From NCBI RefSeq assembly GCF_001602525.1, contig NZ_LSYT01000002.1:744001-808000 (forward strand): a stretch of 64,000 nt of DNA, read 5' to 3'. Position 1 is the stretch's first letter; each line of letters opens with the position of its first letter. This DNA is from Flavobacterium chilense. Lineage in GTDB: Bacteria > Bacteroidota > Bacteroidia > Flavobacteriales > Flavobacteriaceae. The notes beneath the pieces were generated by a model that worked only from the letters and a program-made list of their open reading frames with translations, made no database searches and had not been told where the DNA came from. A program made the position numbers and the translations under genes. This document shows positions 35,701 through 44,327 of the stretch, piece by piece.

Positions 35701-36054
35701 ATTTATTACAATTGTCACCCTGAGCGAAGTCGAAAGCTAGTTGTGCAATAAAGGGCTTCGACTCCGCTCAGCCTGACAGAGATTTAGAATTAAAATTAAT
35801 GAGATCTATATTTGATCGTATTCATCTGCAATTGTCATTTATTACAATTGTCACCCTGAGCGAAGTCGAAGGCTCGTTGTGCAATAAAGGGCTTCGACTC
35901 CGCTCAGCCTGACAGAAATTTAGAACTAAAATTAATGAGATCTATATTTGATCGTATTCATCTGCAATTGTCATTTATTACAAAATTGTCACCCTGAGCG
36001 AAGTCGAAGGCTCGTTGTGCAATAAAGGGCTTCGACTTCACTTAACCTGACGGC
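35701..36054 (+). repeat. Tandem 136-bp repeat, about 2.6 copies, with palindromic core
   Basis: Units start at 35701, 35837 and 35973. Each holds an imperfect inverted repeat whose arms begin TGTCACCCTGAGCGAAGTCG and end GACTCCGCTCAGCCTGACA, separated by about 20 bases. The third copy is shortened and diverged (GACTTCACTTAACCTGAC). It is intergenic, between the S9 peptidase and the FAD oxidoreductase genes. The palindrome type is common in Flavobacterium genomes as a REP/MITE-like element; mobility is inferred. The rest of 35572-36175 holds no gene. Confidence 0.88.
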
Positions 36055-36175
36055 TGTACGAAAATTAAAATCTATGTTAATCCTTTTAATAGGTGTTAAA
36101 AAGAAAACATTTAAATGAACTTATATTCCTTATATGGTGAGCCAAAAATCATTATTTTTATAAAAAAGTCTAAAG

Positions 36176-37288
36176 ATGGAACTAAGCTACTGGGAATTAA
36201 AAAACTGGTTCACAAATGTTGATTACACTATTGTGGGCAGTGGCATTGTGGGATTACATGCTGCATTACGCTTACGCGAAAGATTTCCAACAGCAAAAAT
36301 TCTGGTTTTAGAAAAAGGCATGCTGCCACAAGGCGCAAGTACAAAAAATGCTGGTTTTGCTTGTTTTGGAAGCCTTTCTGAAATCATGGAAGATTTAAAA
36401 ACCCATTCAGAAGAAGATGTAATTAACCTGATCGAAAAACGGTGGAAAGGATTGCAATTACTCCGAAAAAGACTTGGAGATGCGGCAATTGATTTTAAAC
36501 CTCATGGCGGATATGAATTGTTTCTAAAAGAAGATGAAAGCGGATTCAATGAATGCCTTTCAAAACTGCCATTTGTCAATGAAATTTTAAGACCACTTTT
36601 TAAAGCTGATGTTTTTTCTAAAGAAACAGATCGGTTTGGGTTTAAAAACATTGAGGAATATTTGATTTTTAATCCCTTTGAAGCCCAGATCGATACCGGA
36701 AATATGATGCAGGAATTGCTGAGACAAGCCGTTTCTGAAGGTATTTTAATTCTGAATCAGCAAGCCGTAACCTCATATGCCGATTTAGGAAATCAGGTTG
36801 AAATTGTATTGAATGATTTTAGCTTCATCTCAAAGAAAATACTTTTTGCTACCAATGGTTTTGCTAATGCGATTACAAAAGGTGCTGTACAACCGGCGAG
36901 AGCACAGGTTTTAATTACAGAACCCATTCCGGATTTAGATATAAAAGGTACTTTTCATCTGGATCGGGGTTATTATTATTTCAGAAATATAGACAATAGA
37001 ATTTTACTTGGCGGAGGGCGAAACCTTGATTTTGAAACGGAAACTACGACAGAATTTGGGCAAACGAAAATTGTACAAAATAAATTGGAGGATTTACTTA
37101 AAAATGTAATTTTACCAAATCAGGATTTCCGGATTGCTCATCGTTGGAGCGGAATCATGGGAATAGGAAATAGTAAAAATCCTGTTGTTACACAATTGTC
37201 TGAAAACGTGTTCTGTGGAGTGCGTTTAGGCGGAATGGGAGTAGCAATTGGGAGTCTAATAGGAACAGAATTAGCAGATTTAATATAA
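36176..37288 (+). CDS. FAD-dependent oxidoreductase (DAO family)
   Basis: A 370-residue protein with an N-terminal FAD-binding dinucleotide fold: TIVGSGIVGLHAALRLRERF. A GASTKNAGFACFG segment follows, typical of glycine/sarcosine oxidase-like D-amino-acid-oxidase enzymes, then the C-terminal HRWSGIMGIGNSKNPVV and RLGGMGVAIGS. It is cytosolic; substrate unknown. The stop overlaps the mtgA start by one base, so the two are coupled. Confidence 0.87.
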   Translation: MELSYWELKNWFTNVDYTIVGSGIVGLHAALRLRERFPTAKILVLEKGMLPQGASTKNAGFACFGSLSEIMEDLKTHSEEDVINLIEKRWKGLQLLRKRLGDAAIDFKPHGGYELFLKEDESGFNECLSKLPFVNEILRPLFKADVFSKETDRFGFKNIEEYLIFNPFEAQIDTGNMMQELLRQAVSEGILILNQQAVTSYADLGNQVEIVLNDFSFISKKILFATNGFANAITKGAVQPARAQVLITEPIPDLDIKGTFHLDRGYYYFRNIDNRILLGGGRNLDFETETTTEFGQTKIVQNKLEDLLKNVILPNQDFRIAHRWSGIMGIGNSKNPVVTQLSENVFCGVRLGGMGVAIGSLIGTELADLI

Positions 37289-38061
37289 TGGCAGTAACCA
37301 AAAAACCGGCACCAAAAACAACCGCAAACAAACCAAAACCTAAAACAGCACCCAAAAAGAGCAATCGTTCTTTTGGAGAAAAAGTAAAATGGTTTTTTAT
37401 AAAATTATTTTTATGGTTTTTTGGAGTTTCAATCGCATCGGTTATATTTTTTAAATATGTTCCGGTTCCTTTTACACCACTGATGATTATTCGTGCTATC
37501 GAAAATAAATTAGATGGAAAAGAAGTTTATTTTGATCACGACTGGGAACCTATCGATAAGATTTCAATGAATTTACAAAAAGCTGTGATTGCCAGTGAAG
37601 ACGGAACGTTTTTAAAACACAATGGTTTTGATTTTAAAGCACTTCAAAAAGCTTACAAAAGTAACGAACGCGGACGCCGAATTCGTGGCGGAAGTACCAT
37701 TTCGCAACAAACCGCAAAAAATGTCTTTTTATGGCAGGGTAAAAGTTATTTTAGAAAAGGCTTAGAAGCGTATTTTACCGTTTTAATTGAGTTAATCTGG
37801 GGTAAAGAACGTATCATGGAAGTATATTTGAATAGTATCGAAATGGGCGATGGGGTTTATGGAGCTTATGCCGCAACAGAACATTGGTACCGTCGTGATG
37901 CTTCGAGTTTAACTCCAATGCAGGCAGCCGGAATTGCAGCGATATTACCAAATCCGAGAAAGTTTAAAGCCACAGGTTCTTCCAGTTACATCAATCGCAG
38001 AAAAGAAAGAATTGTTCGTGAAATGCGCGCTGTTGGAAAAATAAATTATAATGCGAAATAA
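37288..38061 (+). CDS. mtgA: Monofunctional biosynthetic peptidoglycan transglycosylase
   Basis: A 257-residue GT51 protein with a Lys/Pro-rich cytoplasmic tail, one membrane helix (about 35-60) and the glycosyltransferase domain. Catalytic E104 lies in AVIASEDGTFLKHNGFD. RRIRGGSTISQQTAKNVFLW and YLNSIEMGDGVYGAYAA are the other family blocks. It polymerises lipid II glycan strands on the outer face of the inner membrane and has no transpeptidase domain. Confidence 0.95.
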   Translation: MAVTKKPAPKTTANKPKPKTAPKKSNRSFGEKVKWFFIKLFLWFFGVSIASVIFFKYVPVPFTPLMIIRAIENKLDGKEVYFDHDWEPIDKISMNLQKAVIASEDGTFLKHNGFDFKALQKAYKSNERGRRIRGGSTISQQTAKNVFLWQGKSYFRKGLEAYFTVLIELIWGKERIMEVYLNSIEMGDGVYGAYAATEHWYRRDASSLTPMQAAGIAAILPNPRKFKATGSSSYINRRKERIVREMRAVGKINYNAK

Positions 38062-39007
38062 AAATTCTTTTATTGCGCTTTTAATCCTGACCACAGCTTT
38101 GGCTTTTGGTCAGGCAAAAACAACAGAGGTTGGTTTAATTACAGATAATGATCTATACACATCGTCTAAAAATGATATGTATTATACCAATGGTCTGGAA
38201 CTTTTCTATCGTTTTTTATCGAAAAATGATAATCCGGAAATCAATAAAAAAATCACTGAATTCAGACTGGGACAATATATTTATAATCCGAGATTTATTA
38301 ATGAAGCAGCTGTTAGCATTAACGATCGTCCGTTTACGGGGTATCTTTTTGTCGAAGCGGGGAGAAGCTTTTTTTACCAAAATGAATCGGTTTTAAAAAC
38401 AGATTTTCAATTAGGTTTTATGGGACCAAATGCTTTAGGCAGACAAACTCAGGAAAGTTTTCATCATCTTATAGGATATAAAAGGGTATATGGCTGGGAA
38501 AACCAATTGCATAATGCTTTTGCAGTTCAGGCGCATGTGATGTATTCCAAGAAATTATTTCCAACAAAACACAATGATTTTATAGATCTGCATTTTCAGT
38601 CTGAAGCTAATTTGGGAACTATCTTTGATGGCCTTTCTACAGGTTTTCTAACCCGAATTGGTTTTAAAAAATTACTCCCAATTTACGATTCTAATATGCA
38701 TGATGCTTCGGTAAGTTCTCAACCGCAATACAATGTCAGAGAGTTTTACTTTTATGCCATGCCAAGTGTCAATTACCAATTTTACGACGCAACGATTGAA
38801 GGAAGTATGTTTAGCAATACCAGTCCGGTAACTTTTGATCTGGAACCACTTCGTTTTAATGCCGAGTTTGGTTTAAAATACAGACACAACCACTTCAATA
38901 TGTCGTATTCTTTTATTTATCGTGGACGTGAATTAAATGATCCCAATACAAATACGAATACAGGTTATTTCTTTGGATCGATCAGGTTTGGGTATTTACT
39001 GAACTAA
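38051..39007 (+). CDS. LpxR-like lipid A deacylase family outer membrane protein
   Basis: A 318-residue protein with a signal peptide (about 1-21) and an N-terminal block TDNDLYTSSKNDMYYTNG that matches the LpxR family's D-N-D...YYTNG signature, followed by aromatic beta strands and a C-terminal strand ending GSIRFGYLLN. Family members remove the 3'-acyloxyacyl chain of lipid A at the outer membrane. It overlaps mtgA by 11 bases. Confidence 0.82.
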   Translation: MRNKNSFIALLILTTALAFGQAKTTEVGLITDNDLYTSSKNDMYYTNGLELFYRFLSKNDNPEINKKITEFRLGQYIYNPRFINEAAVSINDRPFTGYLFVEAGRSFFYQNESVLKTDFQLGFMGPNALGRQTQESFHHLIGYKRVYGWENQLHNAFAVQAHVMYSKKLFPTKHNDFIDLHFQSEANLGTIFDGLSTGFLTRIGFKKLLPIYDSNMHDASVSSQPQYNVREFYFYAMPSVNYQFYDATIEGSMFSNTSPVTFDLEPLRFNAEFGLKYRHNHFNMSYSFIYRGRELNDPNTNTNTGYFFGSIRFGYLLN

Positions 39008-39108
39008 GTTTATGAAGTTAGCAGATTTCACACAGCAAGGTATTGAAAATGCAGTGTTATTTTAATAACGAATATTACATAAATAAAAATCTTAATCTTT
39101 AATTTGAA

Positions 39109-40029
39109 ATGATTTATAAAATAGCCGGAAGAATTACGATAACATTTTTGTTTTGTATGTTATTTATAGCATGCACACCTAAAGAAAAAATCAACTTTGA
39201 AATAGCACCTGTTAATTTTTTAGATAAAAAATATCAGGAAAATGGTTTTGTTTTACCCGATACTTCAAAAACGGTTCGTACTTATCCGTCATATCTTTCT
39301 TCTGATGATTTGGGTGTTTTTAGTGTTAATTATATTGGAAAAACAGGAAGTGATCAGTTTTTTTGGGAAGCAGATTATATGTTTGGTTTTTTCTCTAATG
39401 AAAATAAAGCTGCAATTGAAAATCCTAAAGTATTAGATCAAAAGGTAAAAGAAGTTCTAAAAAAGCATTTAAATAAATATTACATAATTGCAGAGTATTT
39501 CCCGAAAGAAGAAATGGCTGAATATAACAGTCCCGAAGACTTTAAAATGAAAGACAATGCTTTGATTTATTTCTATTTGTATGACAATAATAAATGGATT
39601 TTTATTAAAAAAATAGCATCAAACAAAATAGATAAAAAAGGCATTACACTGTACAATGATTTACTTTTAGAATATAAATTAAAAGACGCAAAGCCAATAC
39701 CAAAAGAGTTTCAGGGTAAATTTTCCGTAAATGTTGAAACAGAAATAACGTCAACCGGAATGGCAAATATAACGTATCATTTTTCTATTTTGAAAGACAA
39801 AGTTATGTTGGAGATGGAATCTTTTCATGAGCCTGTAACATGTATGGGAACATATAAAGCACTGCAGCATGAAAATGTTTTAGACCTATTTTATGTTGAA
39901 AATGATGATATCAGGTGTAAGGAAATTAATCATGCTTTCTCTATTAAAAAAGAAAACGATAAATACTACATAAAAGGCGCCGGAAGTTTGGCAACGAGTG
40001 AAGACTGGGTTGAATTGAATAAAAGTTAA
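39109..40029 (+). CDS. Uncharacterised lipoprotein (306 residues)
   Basis: The leader has a clear lipobox (FCMLFIACTPKE). The C-terminal half has short beta-strand pattern segments (ITYHFSILKDKVMLEMESFH). No family is recognised. It is the last plus-strand gene before the minus-strand array. Confidence 0.72.
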   Translation: MIYKIAGRITITFLFCMLFIACTPKEKINFEIAPVNFLDKKYQENGFVLPDTSKTVRTYPSYLSSDDLGVFSVNYIGKTGSDQFFWEADYMFGFFSNENKAAIENPKVLDQKVKEVLKKHLNKYYIIAEYFPKEEMAEYNSPEDFKMKDNALIYFYLYDNNKWIFIKKIASNKIDKKGITLYNDLLLEYKLKDAKPIPKEFQGKFSVNVETEITSTGMANITYHFSILKDKVMLEMESFHEPVTCMGTYKALQHENVLDLFYVENDDIRCKEINHAFSIKKENDKYYIKGAGSLATSEDWVELNKS

Positions 40030-40086
40030 AAATAAAGATCAATTTTTAAAAAAATTATTGTTCCCAAATTTTTCCTCCTGCTGGTT

Positions 40087-40133
40087 CGAGCATCTTGCTC
40101 GTACCTCCTTTGCGGTCACGGGCAAGATGCCCG
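40087..40133. repeat. REP-like double hairpin
   Basis: CGAGCA-TCT-TGCTCG at 40087-40101 and CGGGCA-AGA-TGCCCG at 40119-40133 are two small hairpins that are also near-inverted copies of each other. They are clearly more GC-rich than their surroundings. The flanking region 40030-40253 carries no gene. Confidence 0.75.
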
Positions 40134-40253
40134 CGCTAGCTGGGGGAATGGTAATTCCTGTCAAAAAAATTACAATTTTTAGTGTTTTATTCATTCTAAA
40201 AGAGCTTTTTGTAAACGGTTGATAATGTTTGGTATATTTTTTCTTATTTGAAC

Positions 40254-40730
40254 TTATTCTCCTGACCAAAAATAATAGAGGTAATAGGCGTCATCATCAA
40301 TGAATAGTACTTTTTCTTCGTCCCAATTGGGATTCATTATTAAATATTCTTGTTCAATTTTGGTTTTAAGGCATTCCGATAAATAGATGTCAAACCTCTT
40401 TTTTTCTGATGAATCGGCAACCTTGCAAATTCCTACTCGGTTACTGTATAATTGCCATTGTGTATAATTCCAAAGCTCATCTACAATTAAGGTTGCATAA
40501 AAATTATCCATTCCCTCACTGCCATACCAAGTTTGAGTATATAACCAAAATTCTATTAAGTTATCGTAGTCTGTTTTATTTCCTTTTAATACAATAGTTT
40601 GTCCCGTTATGTATTCAGTCTTTACCAGTTCTATGGGCTTTTTATTTTTTAAGTTATACTCCAATAAATGGGTAGAAAAATCAATTATCTTTAGTGGTGT
40701 TATTTCTTCAAAATGTATTTTATCTGCCAT
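40254..40730 (-). CDS. Hypothetical soluble protein (158 residues)
   Basis: I choose the ATG at 40730 (MADKIHFEEITPLK) over one 9 codons upstream. Acidic, Trp/Tyr-rich C-terminal half (NWDEEKVLFIDDDAYYLYYF) without recognised family. It resembles small immunity-type proteins only in size and acidity. It is the left end of the minus-strand accessory array. Confidence 0.55.
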   Translation of the reverse strand: MADKIHFEEITPLKIIDFSTHLLEYNLKNKKPIELVKTEYITGQTIVLKGNKTDYDNLIEFWLYTQTWYGSEGMDNFYATLIVDELWNYTQWQLYSNRVGICKVADSSEKKRFDIYLSECLKTKIEQEYLIMNPNWDEEKVLFIDDDAYYLYYFWSGE

Positions 40731-41002
40731 ACTATGAATATTGTGTTTATTTGTCAAGTTCGTCTTGTTTAAAATTGCTCCACTACCGAAATCCTTTCAT
40801 CTGTTACGCACTTTGTTATTTATAATTTCTGCTCATTTTTATTATCTTAACTTCTATAATTACATAAAAGGACTTTACTTTCTATACCGCCACACGAAAG
40901 GATTCTTGCGGTAGCGGGGGTAGCGGGGAAACTGTCTTATTACACAAACTCCGCCAGACGTTGTAGAGGAAGAAAAGTGGGAGTATCTCAATTGTTCCAT
41001 GT

Positions 41003-41956
41003 TTATTTACGGATTATCACCAACTCATCACTTTCTTTAGGCAAATACAATTTAACTGAATAAAATGCTACCCCTTTTGTTTTGCCATTTCTTATCAATG
41101 GACTTTCCCCGTAAGCATCTATTGTTTTTCCGTTCATTTCTTTTGTGTGGTGTATTCTTTCTAATGTTACCAGTTTGCCATTTCCATATATTTTCATTGT
41201 GTAGTCTTCGAGCGGAGCCATCCTGTTTTTTCGCTCTTTAATAGAGGCTGCTTCTTCGCTAAAAATATTGTTAACATATTTTTCATCTGAATAATTGAAT
41301 ATGATTGTCTCCTGTCGTCTTTGCTGCGTTAATGCTCCCCATTTCTCTCCATCGCCATCATTTAAAATATCCCATAGTTTCTGATAATAAGCCACTACTT
41401 TCTGCTGCAATATTTGTTTATCCATTTTTCGTAAGTCCTGTCCCTTGCTCCAGCCCTCCATTTCATAAGGCAGTTCTACAGTGAACTCACCTTTTACTTC
41501 GTAATAGGGAACACGTTTATCTATTTTTTCAATAGGGTAACTTTTTATGTATTCATACGTGTCGGGCATAGCGCCTTCCCCCACAGGTATTTTGTCGTAC
41601 TTAGAAAGTCCTACTTTTAAAAAGAACAATGTCTTTGGATCAATGCCGCCTTTTGCTGCGTCCTCCGGTTCGGGATAAACTATTATCCTGAAACTGTAAG
41701 TGCCGCTTTTTAATATGGCCTGATTGATGCTAATAAGGGTATTATGCATTCCCGTCTCGTTTTCTCTTTCTATTAAAACATCATTCATATAGGCTTCATA
41801 AGGCCCGGGAATAGTAACATCTAATCCATAAACTGTTCTTTTATCGTTCTTGTATGTATACGCTTTCAATTCTGGTGTCGTTTTTTTGTCCTGGCTATGG
41901 CATTGGGTTAGCAACAGACTTGTAAGCAGGATCAGTAATAGTTTTGCTTTAAGCAT
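41003..41956 (-). CDS. Uncharacterised lipoprotein (317 residues)
   Basis: The ATG at 41956 gives a normal leader (MLKAKLLLILLTSLLLTQCH, lipobox LLTQC), better than the upstream ATG at 41980. The body has a YGLDVTIPGPYEAYMNDVL domain and a C-terminal block YTMKIYGNGKLVTLER, which is repeated in a degraded relative just upstream (42069-42280). The function is unknown. Confidence 0.68.
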   Translation of the reverse strand: MLKAKLLLILLTSLLLTQCHSQDKKTTPELKAYTYKNDKRTVYGLDVTIPGPYEAYMNDVLIERENETGMHNTLISINQAILKSGTYSFRIIVYPEPEDAAKGGIDPKTLFFLKVGLSKYDKIPVGEGAMPDTYEYIKSYPIEKIDKRVPYYEVKGEFTVELPYEMEGWSKGQDLRKMDKQILQQKVVAYYQKLWDILNDGDGEKWGALTQQRRQETIIFNYSDEKYVNNIFSEEAASIKERKNRMAPLEDYTMKIYGNGKLVTLERIHHTKEMNGKTIDAYGESPLIRNGKTKGVAFYSVKLYLPKESDELVIIRK

Positions 41957-42068
41957 ACGTTTTTTATAGTATAATTTCATGTTACCTGATTACTTCTAAA
42001 GTTGTCTTTCCTTTTCGGGCGATGAAAAAAAGGGCAAAAAGTTTTCATTTGTTTTGTTTTCGTTTTTT

Positions 42069-42280
42069 AATTTTCAAACTCGCCTGCTAACGCAGGGTCT
42101 CCAACATAATCTTTTCGTTGAAGTGTAAACAGTTTTCCGTTGCCATAATATTTAACAATGCAGTTTTCTAACGGATAAGCTTTAAGGCCTTTTTGTCCTC
42201 AACCGTTTATATAATTTTCTTCAATAATGGTATTATTGGTTTTACTGTCATAAAATAAGGCTTGGGCTTCTCCGGCCGAC
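42069..42280 (-). pseudogene. Degraded C-terminal fragment of a relative of the 41003-41956 lipoprotein
   Basis: On the minus strand the frame reads AQALFYDSKTNNTIIEEN, an in-frame TGA after YING, then CIVKYYGNGKLFTLQRKDY. The last part matches YTMKIYGNGKLVTLER of the intact gene, and the first part matches its QETIIFNYSDEKYV region. The internal stop and missing 5' part show decay. Confidence 0.75.
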
Positions 42281-42472
42281 GTGAGCATTTTTCTCTTCTA
42301 TTTCTCCAATAGCAGTTACAACAACTTCTTTCACTGAAAAATTACTTTCAGTTAAATTATTGGTCTGACTGATGTTCCATTGAACAAAGAGATAAACAAT
42401 GCTTAAGTAGGGCACAAAAATTCCAATACTTATGATTAACCCTATTTTTAATTCTCGCAAAAATTTCTTCAT
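42248..42472 (-). CDS. Hypothetical membrane protein (74 residues), uncertain
   Basis: ATG at 42472; one strong membrane helix (LIISIGIFVPYLSIVYLFV). The C-terminus runs into the pseudogene fragment, so the reading frame may have been truncated or joined by decay, perhaps the N-terminal part of the broken gene. Confidence 0.4.
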   Translation of the reverse strand: MKKFLRELKIGLIISIGIFVPYLSIVYLFVQWNISQTNNLTESNFSVKEVVVTAIGEIEEKNAHVGRRSPSLIL

Positions 42473-42482
42473 AACAGTTGAG

Positions 42483-42935
42483 TTATTGTTTTACGATCCA
42501 TCTTTTTCTAAAATGTAAATAAACAATAAGACTTATTATTAAATGCGGTAAAGTCAGTATTGCTGAAATTTTCCAACCTGATTTCAGCATATCAAAATCA
42601 AATTCATCTATCGATAAGTCACTTACCATAAAGCAAAAGAATATTACAAAAGGAATCAGACAATAAGTTGCTAATGAATAGAAATGATTCTTTCTGACAG
42701 GCTCATAAAGATTTATAAAAATAGTAACGGATGAGAGTGACAGGAACAAAACAGATTTTAAGAAGAAGAAAAAAGCCAAGCTGGTTATTAAAAACATAAA
42801 CAATCCTTTAGTGTCATCTTGTATCTCAAATAAACGATATAATAAGCTACCTGAAATCAAAAGATTGAACGTGACAATCAGCAGCCAGACTTTTATAAAG
42901 TAAATTGTCATTCCTTTTTTTGTATTGTTTGTCAT
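42483..42935 (-). CDS. Hypothetical polytopic membrane protein (150 residues)
   Basis: Four hydrophobic segments are visible (VWLLIVTFNLLISGSLL, FMFLITSLAFFFFLKSVLFL, FYSLATYCLIPFVIFFCFMV, ISAILTLPHLIISLIVYLHF) with a basic tail. No family is recognised. Confidence 0.6.
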   Translation of the reverse strand: MTNNTKKGMTIYFIKVWLLIVTFNLLISGSLLYRLFEIQDDTKGLFMFLITSLAFFFFLKSVLFLSLSSVTIFINLYEPVRKNHFYSLATYCLIPFVIFFCFMVSDLSIDEFDFDMLKSGWKISAILTLPHLIISLIVYLHFRKRWIVKQ

Positions 42936-42963
42936 GTTGTTTTGATTTAAGTTTAACTATCTG

Positions 42964-43395
42964 TTATCCCGAATGATCAATATACAAATACCATAAACCA
43001 TTTATTTTTTGCATTATTCCGGAAAAGTACCCTGCACTATTTTTACCATTAGGCGAAGCGACACTAAATTTAGCACTCACAAAAACACTTTTTTTGGAGA
43101 GCGGTTCAACAACAAAGTCAGTCATGGTTAAGACTCCCATTCTTTCTTTAGGCCAGTATTTTTTGAAAAAAGAAGCGATATTGTCACGTCCTTGTACTAC
43201 ACCGCCACTATAAATCATGCGAACAGAATCTGTAGGAGCATAAAAGTTCAGATAACCATCAAGATCGCCGTTGTTCCAGCATGTTTGTTGCGCTTTTAGC
43301 CGATCTAATACCTGCTCAACAACTTTGGTCTGAGAAGTGCTTTTGACTGTTAGGAATAGAAAACATCCCATAAAAATAAATTTTAAGTAACGCAT
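42964..43395 (-). CDS. Exported SnoaL/DUF4440-like (NTF2-fold) protein
   Basis: A 143-residue protein with a signal peptide (MRYLKFIFMGCFLFLTVKST) and a cone-fold domain: LKAQQTCWNNGDLDGYLNFY, then RDNIASFFKKYW and GLWYLYIDHSG. The pattern matches the NTF2/SnoaL/DUF4440 superfamily. The ligand is unknown. Reported extracytoplasmic members may be binding proteins or enzymes. Confidence 0.72.
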   Translation of the reverse strand: MRYLKFIFMGCFLFLTVKSTSQTKVVEQVLDRLKAQQTCWNNGDLDGYLNFYAPTDSVRMIYSGGVVQGRDNIASFFKKYWPKERMGVLTMTDFVVEPLSKKSVFVSAKFSVASPNGKNSAGYFSGIMQKINGLWYLYIDHSG

Positions 43396-43560
43396 ATTGT
43401 TGATTTTATCAGGTAAATAAAATGGTTAATAGTAATGACATAAGTTGCTTATCATCTGCAATTGATATTTTCCGGTTTTTATGATCTAAACAAACAACTA
43501 TAAGTTGATAATGCTCAAATAATCAATAGAATAAAAATATAAAACCTGTGAGAAGGGAAT

Positions 43561-43605
43561 AGCTTGTAAAAGCCATTTTTGTATCAAAATAAGTTTTTTA
43601 AAAGA
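43561..43605 (+). repeat. Dispersed intergenic repeat, copy A
   Basis: The segment starting AGCTTGTAAAAGC resembles copies at 47418 and 51117, which share AGCTATAATTGTAT and AAAATAAG/GG. Copy A has diverged to AGCCATTTTTGTATC. It lies upstream of the DUF4440-like gene. Confidence 0.55.
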
Positions 43606-43679
43606 CAAATGGCTATTCTTTTTTCGGATTTTGATAAAAGGACTTTTTACTATTACAAGCTATAAAATGCAGAATGAGA

Positions 43680-44240
43680 CTAATCGTTCTCTAAATTTTT
43701 AGATAAATCCTGCCATTTTTTATTGAGATATTCTGTTATAGTATTTAATAAATCCGGATTTATATCGGCTGTTGTCTGTACGTTACTGCTTAAAAAAGCT
43801 TTGTTTTTTTCAAAATGAATATAAGCCTGAACTTCGTTGTCTCCCCAGAAAAAAGGGTAAACGATTGCTATGTTTTCGTTGCTTTCGCTTATATATTTTT
43901 CCATGCCAATGATAAAGGCAAACATAGGCAGCATTTCAAGATAGTTTTCACTAAAAAACAGCATTCCCCATTTCCATTCTTCAGTAGTTTCATCATAATC
44001 AGAAAAACCAAAAGCCTGCTCATACTCAAGCCAGCCATCAAGAATAGCCTGGTTGTTAGTATCATTATAAGTGCATAAATGTTCTTTGGTCAGATCCATT
44101 TTAGAATGCATCTGGCGGCTATCCCACCATTCGAGCCAATTATTATTTAATTCGGGTTCTTCCGGCGCACTGCTTAGAAACTTTTCCAGTTGAGGTTTCG
44201 TGATTTTTACTTTACAGAATAAGGTGCTTAATTCAGACAT
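43680..44240 (-). CDS. Soluble acidic protein, possible SUKH/SMI1-type immunity protein (186 residues)
   Basis: Acidic, Trp/Tyr/Phe-rich (EWKWGMLFFSENYLEMLPMF, IAIVYPFFWGDNEVQAYIHF). The composition resembles immunity-type SUKH-like or related families, but the fold cannot be fixed by eye. It sits among other immunity-like genes. Confidence 0.5.
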   Translation of the reverse strand: MSELSTLFCKVKITKPQLEKFLSSAPEEPELNNNWLEWWDSRQMHSKMDLTKEHLCTYNDTNNQAILDGWLEYEQAFGFSDYDETTEEWKWGMLFFSENYLEMLPMFAFIIGMEKYISESNENIAIVYPFFWGDNEVQAYIHFEKNKAFLSSNVQTTADINPDLLNTITEYLNKKWQDLSKNLEND

Positions 44241-44327
44241 GATTTAAAATTTAGTGATGTTGTTTTTTGAATAGAAATTATTTGTGCTATGCTTTTTTTT
44301 CTTTTTATTAATAATGTTGTAACCTTT

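Noticed and set aside
35701-36054. CRISPR array
   Set aside because: Units are 136 bp, palindromic and nearly identical throughout, with no unique spacers and no cas genes nearby.
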